From positions 1 to 64,000 of the forward strand of contig NZ_AMSS01000044.1 in NCBI RefSeq assembly GCF_000313935.1: DNA of 64,000 nt. Direction: 5' to 3'. The translations under genes and the position numbers were made by a program. The notes under the pieces were generated by a model that worked only from the letters and a program-made list of their open reading frames with translations, did no database searches and was not told where the DNA came from. This DNA comes from Acinetobacter sp. WC-141 (lineage in GTDB: Bacteria > Pseudomonadota > Gammaproteobacteria > Pseudomonadales > Moraxellaceae). How positions within the stretch are numbered: the stretch's first letter is position 1; every line of letters starts with the position of its first letter. This document shows, one piece after another, positions 35,061 to 43,005 of the stretch.

Positions 35061-36170
35061 TTACAGAACAGCGGCAGGATAAGAACCTAAAATACGAATC
35101 TCTTTCACCATTGGGCGAATATCATTAATCGCAGCAGCAACATTCTCTTGTTCGATATGACCTTCTAAATCGATAAAGAATACATATGCCCACTTTTCAG
35201 GCAATGCTGGACGAGTTTCAATACTTGTTAAGCTAATATTATGTTTTGCAAATGGTGCTAAAATTTCCAATAAAGCACCCGCACGATCATGAGCCGAAAT
35301 CAATAATGATGTTTTATCATTGCCACTTTGTGGAATTTTTTCACGGCCAATCACTAAGAAACGTGTGGTATTTTCCGGATTGTCTTCAATATTGCTATGT
35401 AAGATTTCAAGGTTATACATACCTGCTGCAATATCAGATGCGATCGCTGCCGAATGCCATTCATTGCGAATACGGCGTGCAGCTTCTGCATTTGAGTTTA
35501 AAGCAACGCGCTCAACACCCGGATAATGCGCATCTAACCACTGGCGACATTGCGCCAAAGTTTGCTGGTGCGCATAAATCTGCTTAATACTGTCTTTACG
35601 TGTATTTTCAGAAACAAGGAATTGATGATGAATACGCAATTCAACTTCACCAATTACATTTAAATTCGATGTTTTAAAGCAATCTAAGGTATGGTTTACA
35701 ACACCTTCAGATGAGTTCTCAACTGGAACTACACCGTAATGTGCACTACCTGCTTCTACTTCACGGAAGACTTCATCAATCGTTGGAAGTGGACGTACAA
35801 CTGCATCTTTACCAAAGTGCTTAAGTACAGCAGATTGAGTAAAAGTACCTTCTGGCCCTAAAAATGCAATACTTTGCGGGGCTTCTAAAGCAAGGCAAGC
35901 AGACATAATTTCACGGAACAAACGCGCCATGGTGACATCAGACAAAGGACCTTGGTTGCGCTCCATAACTTTACGTAAGACTTGTGCTTCACGTTCAGGA
36001 CGATAAAACAAAGGATTCTCTTCGGAAGCAAATTTAGCTTTCGCAACAGCTTCAGCAAGGCTTGCACGTCGATTTAATAATTCTTGAATCTGTTGATCCA
36101 CGCTATCAATATCTTCGCGAATTTGTTCTAAACTAAGAGAAGTCGTTTTGTTTTGATCATCGTTGATCAT
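35061..36170 (-). CDS. pheA: Chorismate mutase / prephenate dehydratase (P-protein)
   Basis: PheA converts chorismate via prephenate to phenylpyruvate for phenylalanine. The 369-residue protein has an AroQ chorismate mutase domain (about 10-100), with IREDIDSVDQQIQELLNRR and FREIMSACLALE. The dehydratase core follows, with GPEGTFTQSA and the key DHRFLV-like segment (ENTTRFLVIGRE). Last is an ACT regulatory domain (about 280-360) with GALLEILAPFAKHNISLTSIETRP, which gives feedback inhibition by Phe. The downstream tyrA-aroA gene feeds the same branch point. Confidence 0.97.
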   Translation of the reverse strand: MINDDQNKTTSLSLEQIREDIDSVDQQIQELLNRRASLAEAVAKAKFASEENPLFYRPEREAQVLRKVMERNQGPLSDVTMARLFREIMSACLALEAPQSIAFLGPEGTFTQSAVLKHFGKDAVVRPLPTIDEVFREVEAGSAHYGVVPVENSSEGVVNHTLDCFKTSNLNVIGEVELRIHHQFLVSENTRKDSIKQIYAHQQTLAQCRQWLDAHYPGVERVALNSNAEAARRIRNEWHSAAIASDIAAGMYNLEILHSNIEDNPENTTRFLVIGREKIPQSGNDKTSLLISAHDRAGALLEILAPFAKHNISLTSIETRPALPEKWAYVFFIDLEGHIEQENVAAAINDIRPMVKEIRILGSYPAAVL

Positions 36171-36579
36171 TAGAATGCAGCCTCAGTAAAATCATCTTTT
36201 AAACGAGAGTATAACAATAGTCTGCTTTGATTTGTTAGGCAATATAGCTGTAAGAGCTTTTTTCATTAACCTTTTTGCGCAGATTTCTTGAATTACTTTA
36301 TTTGATAATGATTTTCACTTACTATTCTTTGGGCCATTTTATAACCCTGCTGAACAACGCATTACAAATCTATATGCGAGTCTACCTAAAACCCTTATGT
36401 TTGCTTCGTGCAAAAACCTAGAAAGCTGCAAATCTCTATTTGATGGGGTATTACAGCAGCCAGCCAAGTAAAAACATACTTTCATTTAAAGCTGATTATT
36501 TCGTTATTCTTAAAGATAGACCTCTTAATGCATAGTTTAGTTATACTGACCAAATATGTCATAACAACAGTAAAATAGA
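36171..36579. other. Intergenic region between divergent pheA and a lipoprotein gene
   Basis: About 400 bp without a convincing frame. It contains a Fur-box-like sequence at 36304-36322, far from either gene, and no classic terminator. A Fur-controlled small RNA on the plus strand is conceivable but not shown. Confidence 0.4.
36304..36322. promoter_or_regulatory. Possible Fur box
   Basis: GATAATGATTTTCACTTAC agrees with the 19-bp Fur consensus at 14 positions, including the full left arm GATAATGAT. It lies 134 bp upstream of pheA and 258 bp upstream of the lipoprotein gene. No good -35/-10 pair was found around it. Confidence 0.4.
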
Positions 36580-37206
36580 ATGAATAAAATTATTGTTTTA
36601 GGCCTGTTGGGTCTTACAAGTTTTAGTTTAACGGCTTGTGGCGGTTGCCCAATAATTGCAGGATGCAATGGTACTGATAATTCCCCGTATTACATAACGA
36701 CTGCCAGCAATCAACTGAGAGGTATTCCCGTACCTGCCCACACCAAGCTGACCTATCAGCCACAAAATTTCAGGCAAAAATTTGAACAAACACATGCTTT
36801 AAAAGAGAAAAATTTATCAGGCATCTCTTTACCAACTGATACAGCAATCATTTGGGGTGGAATGCCAGTAAACATGTTTATACAGTTTTCTAATCCCGAA
36901 ATGAAAGGCTTCTCGGTCTATCCTGCACAAGGATTTAACACAGAGTTATCAAATGATTTTTTACGTCTATGGAAAAGCTGTGAAAGTGATTTAAACATTA
37001 CTTTAAAGGATCCAAATGACTGGTCATTTAATCCTAAAAATATGAAAATAAGAGGTTGTAGTATCAATATCCAAGAACGTAGTGCATACACCGAAGATTC
37101 ATTCCGTCAGGATGAAGCCGATGAGTTTTTAAGAAAAATGAATCATGCATTACAGCAATTACCGAAACAACAAGACTATCCTATCATTCAACAGAAGACC
37201 AAATAG
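36580..37206 (+). CDS. Putative lipoprotein, 208 residues
   Basis: A signal peptide ends with the lipobox LTACGG (Cys about 20), so the protein is probably lipid-anchored. The mature part begins with three more Cys within about ten residues (CGGCPIIAGC), suggesting a disulfide-linked N-terminus. The rest shows mixed alpha/beta content and a C-terminal helix (DEADEFLRKMNHALQQLP). No family recognised. It has its own strong terminator. Confidence 0.78.
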   Translation: MNKIIVLGLLGLTSFSLTACGGCPIIAGCNGTDNSPYYITTASNQLRGIPVPAHTKLTYQPQNFRQKFEQTHALKEKNLSGISLPTDTAIIWGGMPVNMFIQFSNPEMKGFSVYPAQGFNTELSNDFLRLWKSCESDLNITLKDPNDWSFNPKNMKIRGCSINIQERSAYTEDSFRQDEADEFLRKMNHALQQLPKQQDYPIIQQKTK

Positions 37207-37214
37207 TTAAAAAC

Positions 37215-37245
37215 AAAACAGCCTGTTCTAAGACAGGCTGTTTTT
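37215..37245. terminator. Bidirectional terminator
   Basis: The stem ACAGCCTGT / ACAGGCTGT with loop TCTAAG, flanked by A and T runs, lies between the convergent lipoprotein and acyl-CoA dehydrogenase genes. Confidence 0.9.
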
Positions 37246-37255
37246 CTCTACTTAA

Positions 37256-38401
37256 TTAGGCTTTGCCAATTAATCCACGCGCTACGATTTCTTTCATAAT
37301 TTCATTTGTACCACCGTAAATACGTTGGATGCGGGCATCGACAAAGAAACGTGAAATTGGATATTCAGTCATATAACCATAACCACCAAAAAGTTGGAGT
37401 AAGTTATCAGCTACCTTCATTTGCATATCACTACTGAAGCTTTTTAATGCCGCAGCTGTTTCTACATCTAGTTTGCCTTCTTGATATAAAGCCACATTTC
37501 TTTCATAAAAAGCCGCTGTAGCAAGTTCATCAATTTTGGCTTGTGCTAAAACAAAACGTGTATTTTGGAACTGTGAAATGGGTTGACCAAATGCTTGGCG
37601 CTCTTTTACATAAGCCGTTGCCAAATCAATTGCACCGCGAATTGCACCAATTGCAGTCGATGCAATTGCTGTACGTTCACGAGGTAACTCTTGCATTAAA
37701 TAAGCAAAACCTTGTCCAGCTTGACCAAGTAACTGGTTTTTAGGCACTTTCACGTTGTCAAAAAACAGCTCAGATGTATCTTGAGAATGTAGGCCAATTT
37801 TGTCTAAATTCGTTCCTTTTTTAAAGCCTTCCAAATGAGTATCTGCCAATAATAACGACACCCCTTTCGCACGAGCTTGAGGATCAGTTTTTACTGCCAG
37901 CACAACAAGATCAGCATGTTGTCCATTTGAGATAAAGGTTTTTGATCCATTTAATAAATAGTAATCGTCTTGCAAAATTGCACTGGTACGCATTGATTGT
38001 AAATCTGAGCCTGCTCCAGGTTCAGTCATACCAATTGCACCAACAACTTCACCTGTTACCATTTTCGGTAACCAGTATTGTTTTTGCTCTTCTGTCCCGA
38101 TGTGTAAAATATACGGTGCAGCAATTTCAGAGTGACAAGAAATAGCTGTTGATAATGCACAAAAACCAGCACGGGCAGACTCTTCAACCAACATTAATGA
38201 ATAGTAAGTTGGAACCCCATAACCACCATATTCTTCTGGAATATCCACACATAAATAGCCATTTTCACCTAGTTGATTCCAAACTGAACGAGGCATGATT
38301 CCTTCGCGTTCCCATTGGTCGTAGTGCGGTGCAATATGCTCACTCATAAAACGTTTAAAATTATCACGAAATAATTCTAAATCTGCATCGTATGCCAACA
38401 T
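37256..38401 (-). CDS. Acyl-CoA dehydrogenase
   Basis: This 381-residue FAD enzyme of fatty-acid or branched-chain beta-oxidation has the family signatures GAIGMTEPGAGSDLQSMRT (about 125-144) and QLFGGYGYMTEYPISRFFVD (about 337-356). The catalytic Glu is in the C-terminal helix as in most family members; chain-length specificity is not deducible. The ATG at 38401 follows GAAGGAAA and is preferred over an upstream in-frame start. It is transcribed alone, with dctA upstream on the same strand, separated by a terminator. Confidence 0.93.
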   Translation of the reverse strand: MLAYDADLELFRDNFKRFMSEHIAPHYDQWEREGIMPRSVWNQLGENGYLCVDIPEEYGGYGVPTYYSLMLVEESARAGFCALSTAISCHSEIAAPYILHIGTEEQKQYWLPKMVTGEVVGAIGMTEPGAGSDLQSMRTSAILQDDYYLLNGSKTFISNGQHADLVVLAVKTDPQARAKGVSLLLADTHLEGFKKGTNLDKIGLHSQDTSELFFDNVKVPKNQLLGQAGQGFAYLMQELPRERTAIASTAIGAIRGAIDLATAYVKERQAFGQPISQFQNTRFVLAQAKIDELATAAFYERNVALYQEGKLDVETAAALKSFSSDMQMKVADNLLQLFGGYGYMTEYPISRFFVDARIQRIYGGTNEIMKEIVARGLIGKA

Positions 38402-38519
38402 AATATTTTCCTTCAGCTTTATTGTTTTATCGAATCTCATTGCTGTGCATGCTAATCATTTTTTTAGCAACTGTCATGGCATAGCTGCTCATTAAAACTG
38501 TACTTTTCAGTCAGCCAAT

Positions 38520-38547
38520 AAAAAAGGAAGCTTTAGCTTCCTTTTTT
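38520..38547. terminator. Terminator after dctA
   Basis: The stem AAAAAAGGAAGC / GCTTCCTTTTTT with loop TTTA lies 17 bp past the dctA stop and shields the acyl-CoA dehydrogenase gene. Confidence 0.9.
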
Positions 38548-38564
38548 ATATAGGTTTATTTGAA

Positions 38565-39923
38565 TTAATCTAGACCTTCAGCGACCTGAGGATTTTTTGG
38601 TTCCATCATTTTTCTGTCGACTTCATCTGGATTATTTAAGGCATCATTGAGTTTATCTTTATCTAAAGCACCGACCCATTTAGCAACAACAATTGTCGCT
38701 AAAGAGTTACCAACAAGATTAGTTAAAGCACGTGCTTCTGACATGAAACGGTCAATACCTAAAATCAATGCCAAACCTGCAACGGGAATATGTCCTACAG
38801 CAGACAAAGTTGCCGCCATAACAATAAAACCAGAGCCAGTTACACCTGCCGCACCCTTAGATGAAATTAAGAGTACTAATAACAAAGTGATCTGATGTTG
38901 AATATCAAGCTGAGTATTCGTTGCCTGAGCAATAAAGATTGCAGCCATGGTCAAATAAATTGACGTTCCATCTAGGTTAAATGAATAACCTGTTGGAATA
39001 ACCAAACCGACTACAGACTTTTCACAACCTGCAATTTCGAGTTTACGCAACATGCGAGGTAAAACAGATTCAGAAGAAGATGTACCAAGTACAATTAATA
39101 ACTCTTCACGAATCATGCGAATCATTTTGAGGATACTGAATCCACTCATACGGCTGATTGTACCCAAAATCAAGAAGATAAAGAGTAGACACGTAACATA
39201 GAAGCAGAGAATTAATTGCCCTAATTGTACAAGTGAACCAACGCCATATTTACCAATAGTGAATGCCATTGCACCGAATGCACCAATCGGAGCCAGTTTC
39301 ATAATCATGTTCACAATGTTAAAGAATACATGTGCAACTTGATCAATAAATTTTAAAACTGGGCGTCCTGCATCACCTAACTTATGTAAAGCAAAACCAA
39401 AAAGAATTGCAAAAAGAAGGACCTGTAAGATTTCACCATTTGCAAATGCGCCAACAACCGTATCTGGAATGATGTGCATTAAGAAATCAATGGTAGATTG
39501 TGACTCACCAGAACTGACGTATTTTTGAATGCCCGAAGTGTCTAGAGTTGTAGGGTCAATATTCATCCCTACACCCGGTTTAGCAATGTTAATTACAACA
39601 AGGCCAATCAGAAGTGCAATTGTTGAAACAACTTCAAAATATAACAACGCAACGCCGCCAGTTTTTCCGACTGACTTCATGCTTTCCATGCCAGCAATAC
39701 CGCTGACCACGGTACAGAAAATAACGGGTGCGATGATCATCTTGATCAAACGAATAAAGGCATCACCTAATGGCTTGAGTTTCTCACCTAAACCTGGGAT
39801 ATGTTGTTCGACACCATTGACAATTTGCGTTGAGCTTGGGGAAAAATGCCCTACCAAAACACCCGCAATAATCGCAATAATCACCTGAAAATAAAGTGAT
39901 TTATAAATCGGTTTTTTAGCCAT
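38565..39923 (-). CDS. dctA: C4-dicarboxylate transporter DctA
   Basis: DctA imports succinate, fumarate and malate with protons or Na+. The 452-residue protein belongs to the glutamate/dicarboxylate symporter family with eight membrane helices and two hairpin loops. The hairpin signature [14 protein letters not shown] (about 275-288), the [21 protein letters not shown] helix and [14 protein letters not shown] (second hairpin) match E. coli DctA closely in order and length. It extends by about 25 residues at the C-terminus, a charged tail. About 500 bp of non-coding DNA lies upstream. Confidence 0.95.
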   Translation of the reverse strand: MAKKPIYKSLYFQVIIAIIAGVLVGHFSPSSTQIVNGVEQHIPGLGEKLKPLGDAFIRLIKMIIAPVIFCTVVSGIAGMESMKSVGKTGGVALLYFEVVSTIALLIGLVVINIAKPGVGMNIDPTTLDTSGIQKYVSSGESQSTIDFLMHIIPDTVVGAFANGEILQVLLFAILFGFALHKLGDAGRPVLKFIDQVAHVFFNIVNMIMKLAPIGAFGAMAFTIGKYGVGSLVQLGQLILCFYVTCLLFIFLILGTISRMSGFSILKMIRMIREELLIVLGTSSSESVLPRMLRKLEIAGCEKSVVGLVIPTGYSFNLDGTSIYLTMAAIFIAQATNTQLDIQHQITLLLVLLISSKGAAGVTGSGFIVMAATLSAVGHIPVAGLALILGIDRFMSEARALTNLVGNSLATIVVAKWVGALDKDKLNDALNNPDEVDRKMMEPKNPQVAEGLD

Positions 39924-40427
39924 AACTTTACTTCAATCTATATTTCCAAGTCCGTTGGAAATACCAAAATGAAACGTCTATTCTTTACGAATACACAGCC
40001 CTAACCTTTCACATAAACACCGCAAAAGGGAAACGGTTCTTTGTAAACAAAAAACCTTCCTACTACCTCAATGAAAACAAAAAAGCTGTTTTCTAAAACA
40101 GGAGAATACCTGAAGTTTCTAACTACTTTGAGTCGTTAGAAATAACCTCTTACTTTTTCAATAAAAAGCTGAAGATATAGGAGAATCACAGAAAATTATG
40201 ATATGAGTGCTCAAAAAAGCACGAGAAAGTGTACTCGAATTAAATTATGATTCGGTTAAATTTTTAGCTAATACGCATAAAAAACACTCATGCAGCCCTA
40301 AGACTTTAGTATAAGAAACACTTTTGATATTTTTTCGACAGTTTTTTATGTCATATTGATTAAATACTTGTGGACATTTCATTTTGAGCTGCCTACATCC
40401 CATCATTTTTATTGTTTTTGAACCACG
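39924..40427. other. Intergenic region between divergent dctA and YbiB-like genes
   Basis: About 500 bp without a supported gene. It contains several short hairpins (TTCTAAC / GTTAGAA near 40120; GTGCT / AGCAC near 40210). One or both promoters and regulator sites for dctA are expected here. A 77-codon minus frame inside it has no support. Confidence 0.45.
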
Positions 40428-41444
40428 ATGAATACTAAACGTAATATCTATAAAGATGCTGAACACCCATTCGCTCAATATGTCCGTATTTTAGGTAAGG
40501 GAAAAAGTGGTTCACGCTCTTTAAGCTATGAAGAAGCTTATCAAGCATTTAGCATGATTTTAAAAGGTGAAGTGCTTGATGTGCAGTTAGGCGCTTTTTT
40601 GATGCTGCTTCGGGTTAAAGAAGAATCAATTGATGAACTCGCAGGATTTGTTCAAGCCACTAGAGATCAACTCAATTTTCAGCCATTAGACGTCGATTTA
40701 GACTGGTCATCTTATGCTGGTAAACGTAAACATTACCCATGGTTTCTTTTAGCAGCGCTCACTCTTGCAGAGCACGGTTATAAAATCGTGATGCATGGTG
40801 CGTCTGGGCACACGCTTAACCGAGTATATACCGAGCAGGTTTTAGAATATCTGGGTTATCCAATTTGTCACTCTGAACAAGAAGTTCGCACGCAACTCGC
40901 AGAACAGAATTTTGCTTATTTACCTTTAGAAGTGATTTCACCAGTTTTAAGTGAACTAATTTCTTTAAGAAATGTGATGGGATTACGCTCACCGATTCAT
41001 ACTTTAGCCCGCTTAATTAATCCTTTTAATGCTAAAGCCACCTTACAAGCAATATTCCATCCTGCCTATAGAACTTCCCATCAACATAGTGCCCTACGCT
41101 TAGGCTATCAAAATAGTGCAGTCATTAAGGGTGAAGGTGGTGAATTTGAGCGAAATCCAGACGCAAAAACACTCATTTGTGGTATCAAAAATGGTGAACT
41201 CTATGAACATGAGTTACCGAAACTCACACCTGAACGAAGTCCAATTGAAGACGAGTTAGATTTAGCAACTTTTAAAGCAGTATGGCTAGGTCAACAGCAC
41301 CATGAATACGGTGAAATGGCAGTAACTGAAACAATGGGAATTGCACTATATACCATGGGAGTTGTTGCTAGTTTTGATGAGGCAATGCAGAAAGCAAAAG
41401 TATTATGGGAAACAAGAAATTCAGGGCTAAAAGACAAAATTTAG
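40428..41444 (+). CDS. ybiB: TrpD2/YbiB-like nucleic-acid-binding protein (glycosyltransferase family 3 fold)
   Basis: The 338-residue protein has the fold of anthranilate phosphoribosyltransferase. A helical N-terminal domain contains GKGKSGSRSLSYEEAYQAF and GEVLDVQLGAFLMLLRVKEES, and a catalytic-type domain follows. The PRPP loop of true TrpD (KHGNR) reads MHGASG here, and other substrate residues differ, so it matches the YbiB/TrpD2 branch that binds nucleic acids, not tryptophan precursors. Its biological role is unclear. The structured repeat lies just downstream. Confidence 0.85.
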   Translation: MNTKRNIYKDAEHPFAQYVRILGKGKSGSRSLSYEEAYQAFSMILKGEVLDVQLGAFLMLLRVKEESIDELAGFVQATRDQLNFQPLDVDLDWSSYAGKRKHYPWFLLAALTLAEHGYKIVMHGASGHTLNRVYTEQVLEYLGYPICHSEQEVRTQLAEQNFAYLPLEVISPVLSELISLRNVMGLRSPIHTLARLINPFNAKATLQAIFHPAYRTSHQHSALRLGYQNSAVIKGEGGEFERNPDAKTLICGIKNGELYEHELPKLTPERSPIEDELDLATFKAVWLGQQHHEYGEMAVTETMGIALYTMGVVASFDEAMQKAKVLWETRNSGLKDKI

Positions 41445-41498
41445 TTCATACAGCCTTATACGCTATGTCTTTTCGATATGGTTACATATAGGCAATAT

Positions 41499-41604
41499 TT
41501 ACTTTTCAAAGATGAAAAGTAACAAAAATCTTTCGTTGAGCAAACAGTACGTTCTTGTACTGTTGCTCAACAGGCGACATCCATGTCGCCCACGCGATAG
41601 CAAA
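41499..41604. repeat. Dispersed structured repeat, copy 2
   Basis: Between convergent ybiB-like and DUF1315 genes. Stem A is identical to copy 1 (TTACTTTTCA / TGAAAAGTAA, 41499-41522), and the linker AACAAAAATCTTT is shared. Stem B is GTTGAGCAA, bulged A, CAGTAC, GTTCTT, GTACTG, TTGCTCAAC (41535-41571). Stem C is GGCGACAT, CC, ATGTCGCC (41573-41590). It is followed by CACGCGATAG. Stems B and C keep pairing although most bases differ from copy 1. Confidence 0.8.
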
Positions 41605-41642
41605 TGCTAATACGATTTATCTTTTTATTCTAAAATGCTGTT

Positions 41643-41915
41643 TTAAACAAAACGAATCGGTTTAAACTCAGGTTCATGTTTGTGATGATCATCTTCACAA
41701 ACCTCACCCTCTTCTTTCGTACCACGGTCAATATAGCCACTACGCTGCTCTTCAGGTAAGTTCTTTAACTCCCAAGCAATTACAGCTTGCATACAAGTTT
41801 CACGCTGCTCTTTTGTTAAAACAACGCCATTTGGCCATTTACCAATTTCTACTGCTGTTTTTAAACGCTCTACAATCTCAGGGTTTAAAATAGATAGCAT
41901 TTGTTCAATATTCAT
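41643..41915 (-). CDS. DUF1315 family protein (YeaC-like)
   Basis: This 90-residue soluble protein matches the short DUF1315 family (E. coli YeaC). The conserved core is LKTAVEIGKWPNGVVLTKEQRE and VIAWELKNLPEEQRSGYIDRG. The C-terminal part is rich in His and acidic residues (CEDDHHKHEPE). The function is unknown. Its start overlaps the nadK stop by 4 bp (ATGA), so it is translationally coupled to NAD kinase. Confidence 0.88.
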   Translation of the reverse strand: MNIEQMLSILNPEIVERLKTAVEIGKWPNGVVLTKEQRETCMQAVIAWELKNLPEEQRSGYIDRGTKEEGEVCEDDHHKHEPEFKPIRFV

Positions 41916-42820
41916 GATTCATCTCTTTGAAAAGATTCAAAATCTTGGTTCCAACCAAGTTTGGTACGGCAGGCCATATAAAAATCATAACCTGGTGGAT
42001 GCAATAAACTTAGTTTAAATGGATGTTTACGGATGTGTAAACTATCTCCAACATTGAGCGATATGCTATGTTGCCCATCTGCACTCACCATCGGTAACAC
42101 CCGATTTTCGCGAATAACAATCTTAATTTCGCTTTGTCCACCCACGACAATGGGACGTGATGACAATGTGTGGGGATGCATTGGAACTAATGCAATCGCA
42201 TCCATACTTGGATGTAAAATTGGTCCCCCACCTGACAAAGCATACGCTGTTGATCCTGTTGGAGTCGAAACAATTAAACCATCACTATGTTGGCGATAAA
42301 CATATTGCCCATCAATGTTGAGCTCAAAGTCGATCATGTGGACCGACTTACCAGAATGTAGTACGACATCATTTAAAGCAATCGCATCATAAATGACTTC
42401 GCCATTTGTTCGCACTTCCATTTCAAGTAAGAAACGGCGATCGAGTTGAAAATGCCCTTGAAGCACTTGGTCAAGTTTAAAAATGGCTTCTGACGGTTTG
42501 ATATCGGTTAAAAAACCTAATCGCCCACGGTTGATACCAATAACAGGTGTATTGTAACGAACCAAAGCTCTTGCTGCATGGAGTAAAGAACCGTCCCCGC
42601 CAACTACAATAACCAAATCAGCGACTTCACCTAATAAATGACGGCTCACTACCTGTGCATGATCATAAGGCACTAATTCAGCAGTTTCCTGATCAAAAAT
42701 GGGGTTTAAGCCTAGGTTCAACAAATGATCATGAATTAAACATAGTGTTTCTACAACTGATGATTTATCTGGTCGACCGATTAACCCGACGTTTCTGAAG
42801 GACTTATGTGAAATTTGCAC
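41912..42820 (-). CDS. nadK: NAD kinase
   Basis: NadK phosphorylates NAD to NADP. The 302-residue protein has the GGDGSLLHAAR motif (about 73-83), the NRGRLGFL segment, and the glycine-rich TGSTAYALSGGGPILHP (about 183-199). These three features define the family. It is the first gene of a two-gene unit with DUF1315 and diverges from the PBP1b gene across about 185 bp. Confidence 0.97.
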   Translation of the reverse strand: MQISHKSFRNVGLIGRPDKSSVVETLCLIHDHLLNLGLNPIFDQETAELVPYDHAQVVSRHLLGEVADLVIVVGGDGSLLHAARALVRYNTPVIGINRGRLGFLTDIKPSEAIFKLDQVLQGHFQLDRRFLLEMEVRTNGEVIYDAIALNDVVLHSGKSVHMIDFELNIDGQYVYRQHSDGLIVSTPTGSTAYALSGGGPILHPSMDAIALVPMHPHTLSSRPIVVGGQSEIKIVIRENRVLPMVSADGQHSISLNVGDSLHIRKHPFKLSLLHPPGYDFYMACRTKLGWNQDFESFQRDES

Positions 42821-43005
42821 GAATGAGTAAGCTCCGCTGCGATACTTGCCTATAATAACATTAACCTGATTAATTTAAAAAAACATAACTACAAGATGCT
42901 GTAAAATTCAATCTAAGTTTTCCAATTATTCACAGTTTTATCATTGCAAATTGATGACAAGCTATCGCATCATTACAGGCATTGTTAGGGTTTTATCTCA
43001 TTTTT

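Noticed and set aside
40245..40478. 77-codon minus-strand frame in the dctA/ybiB gap
   Set aside because: It overlaps the start of the ybiB-like gene, has no ribosome site, and its composition is not protein-like.
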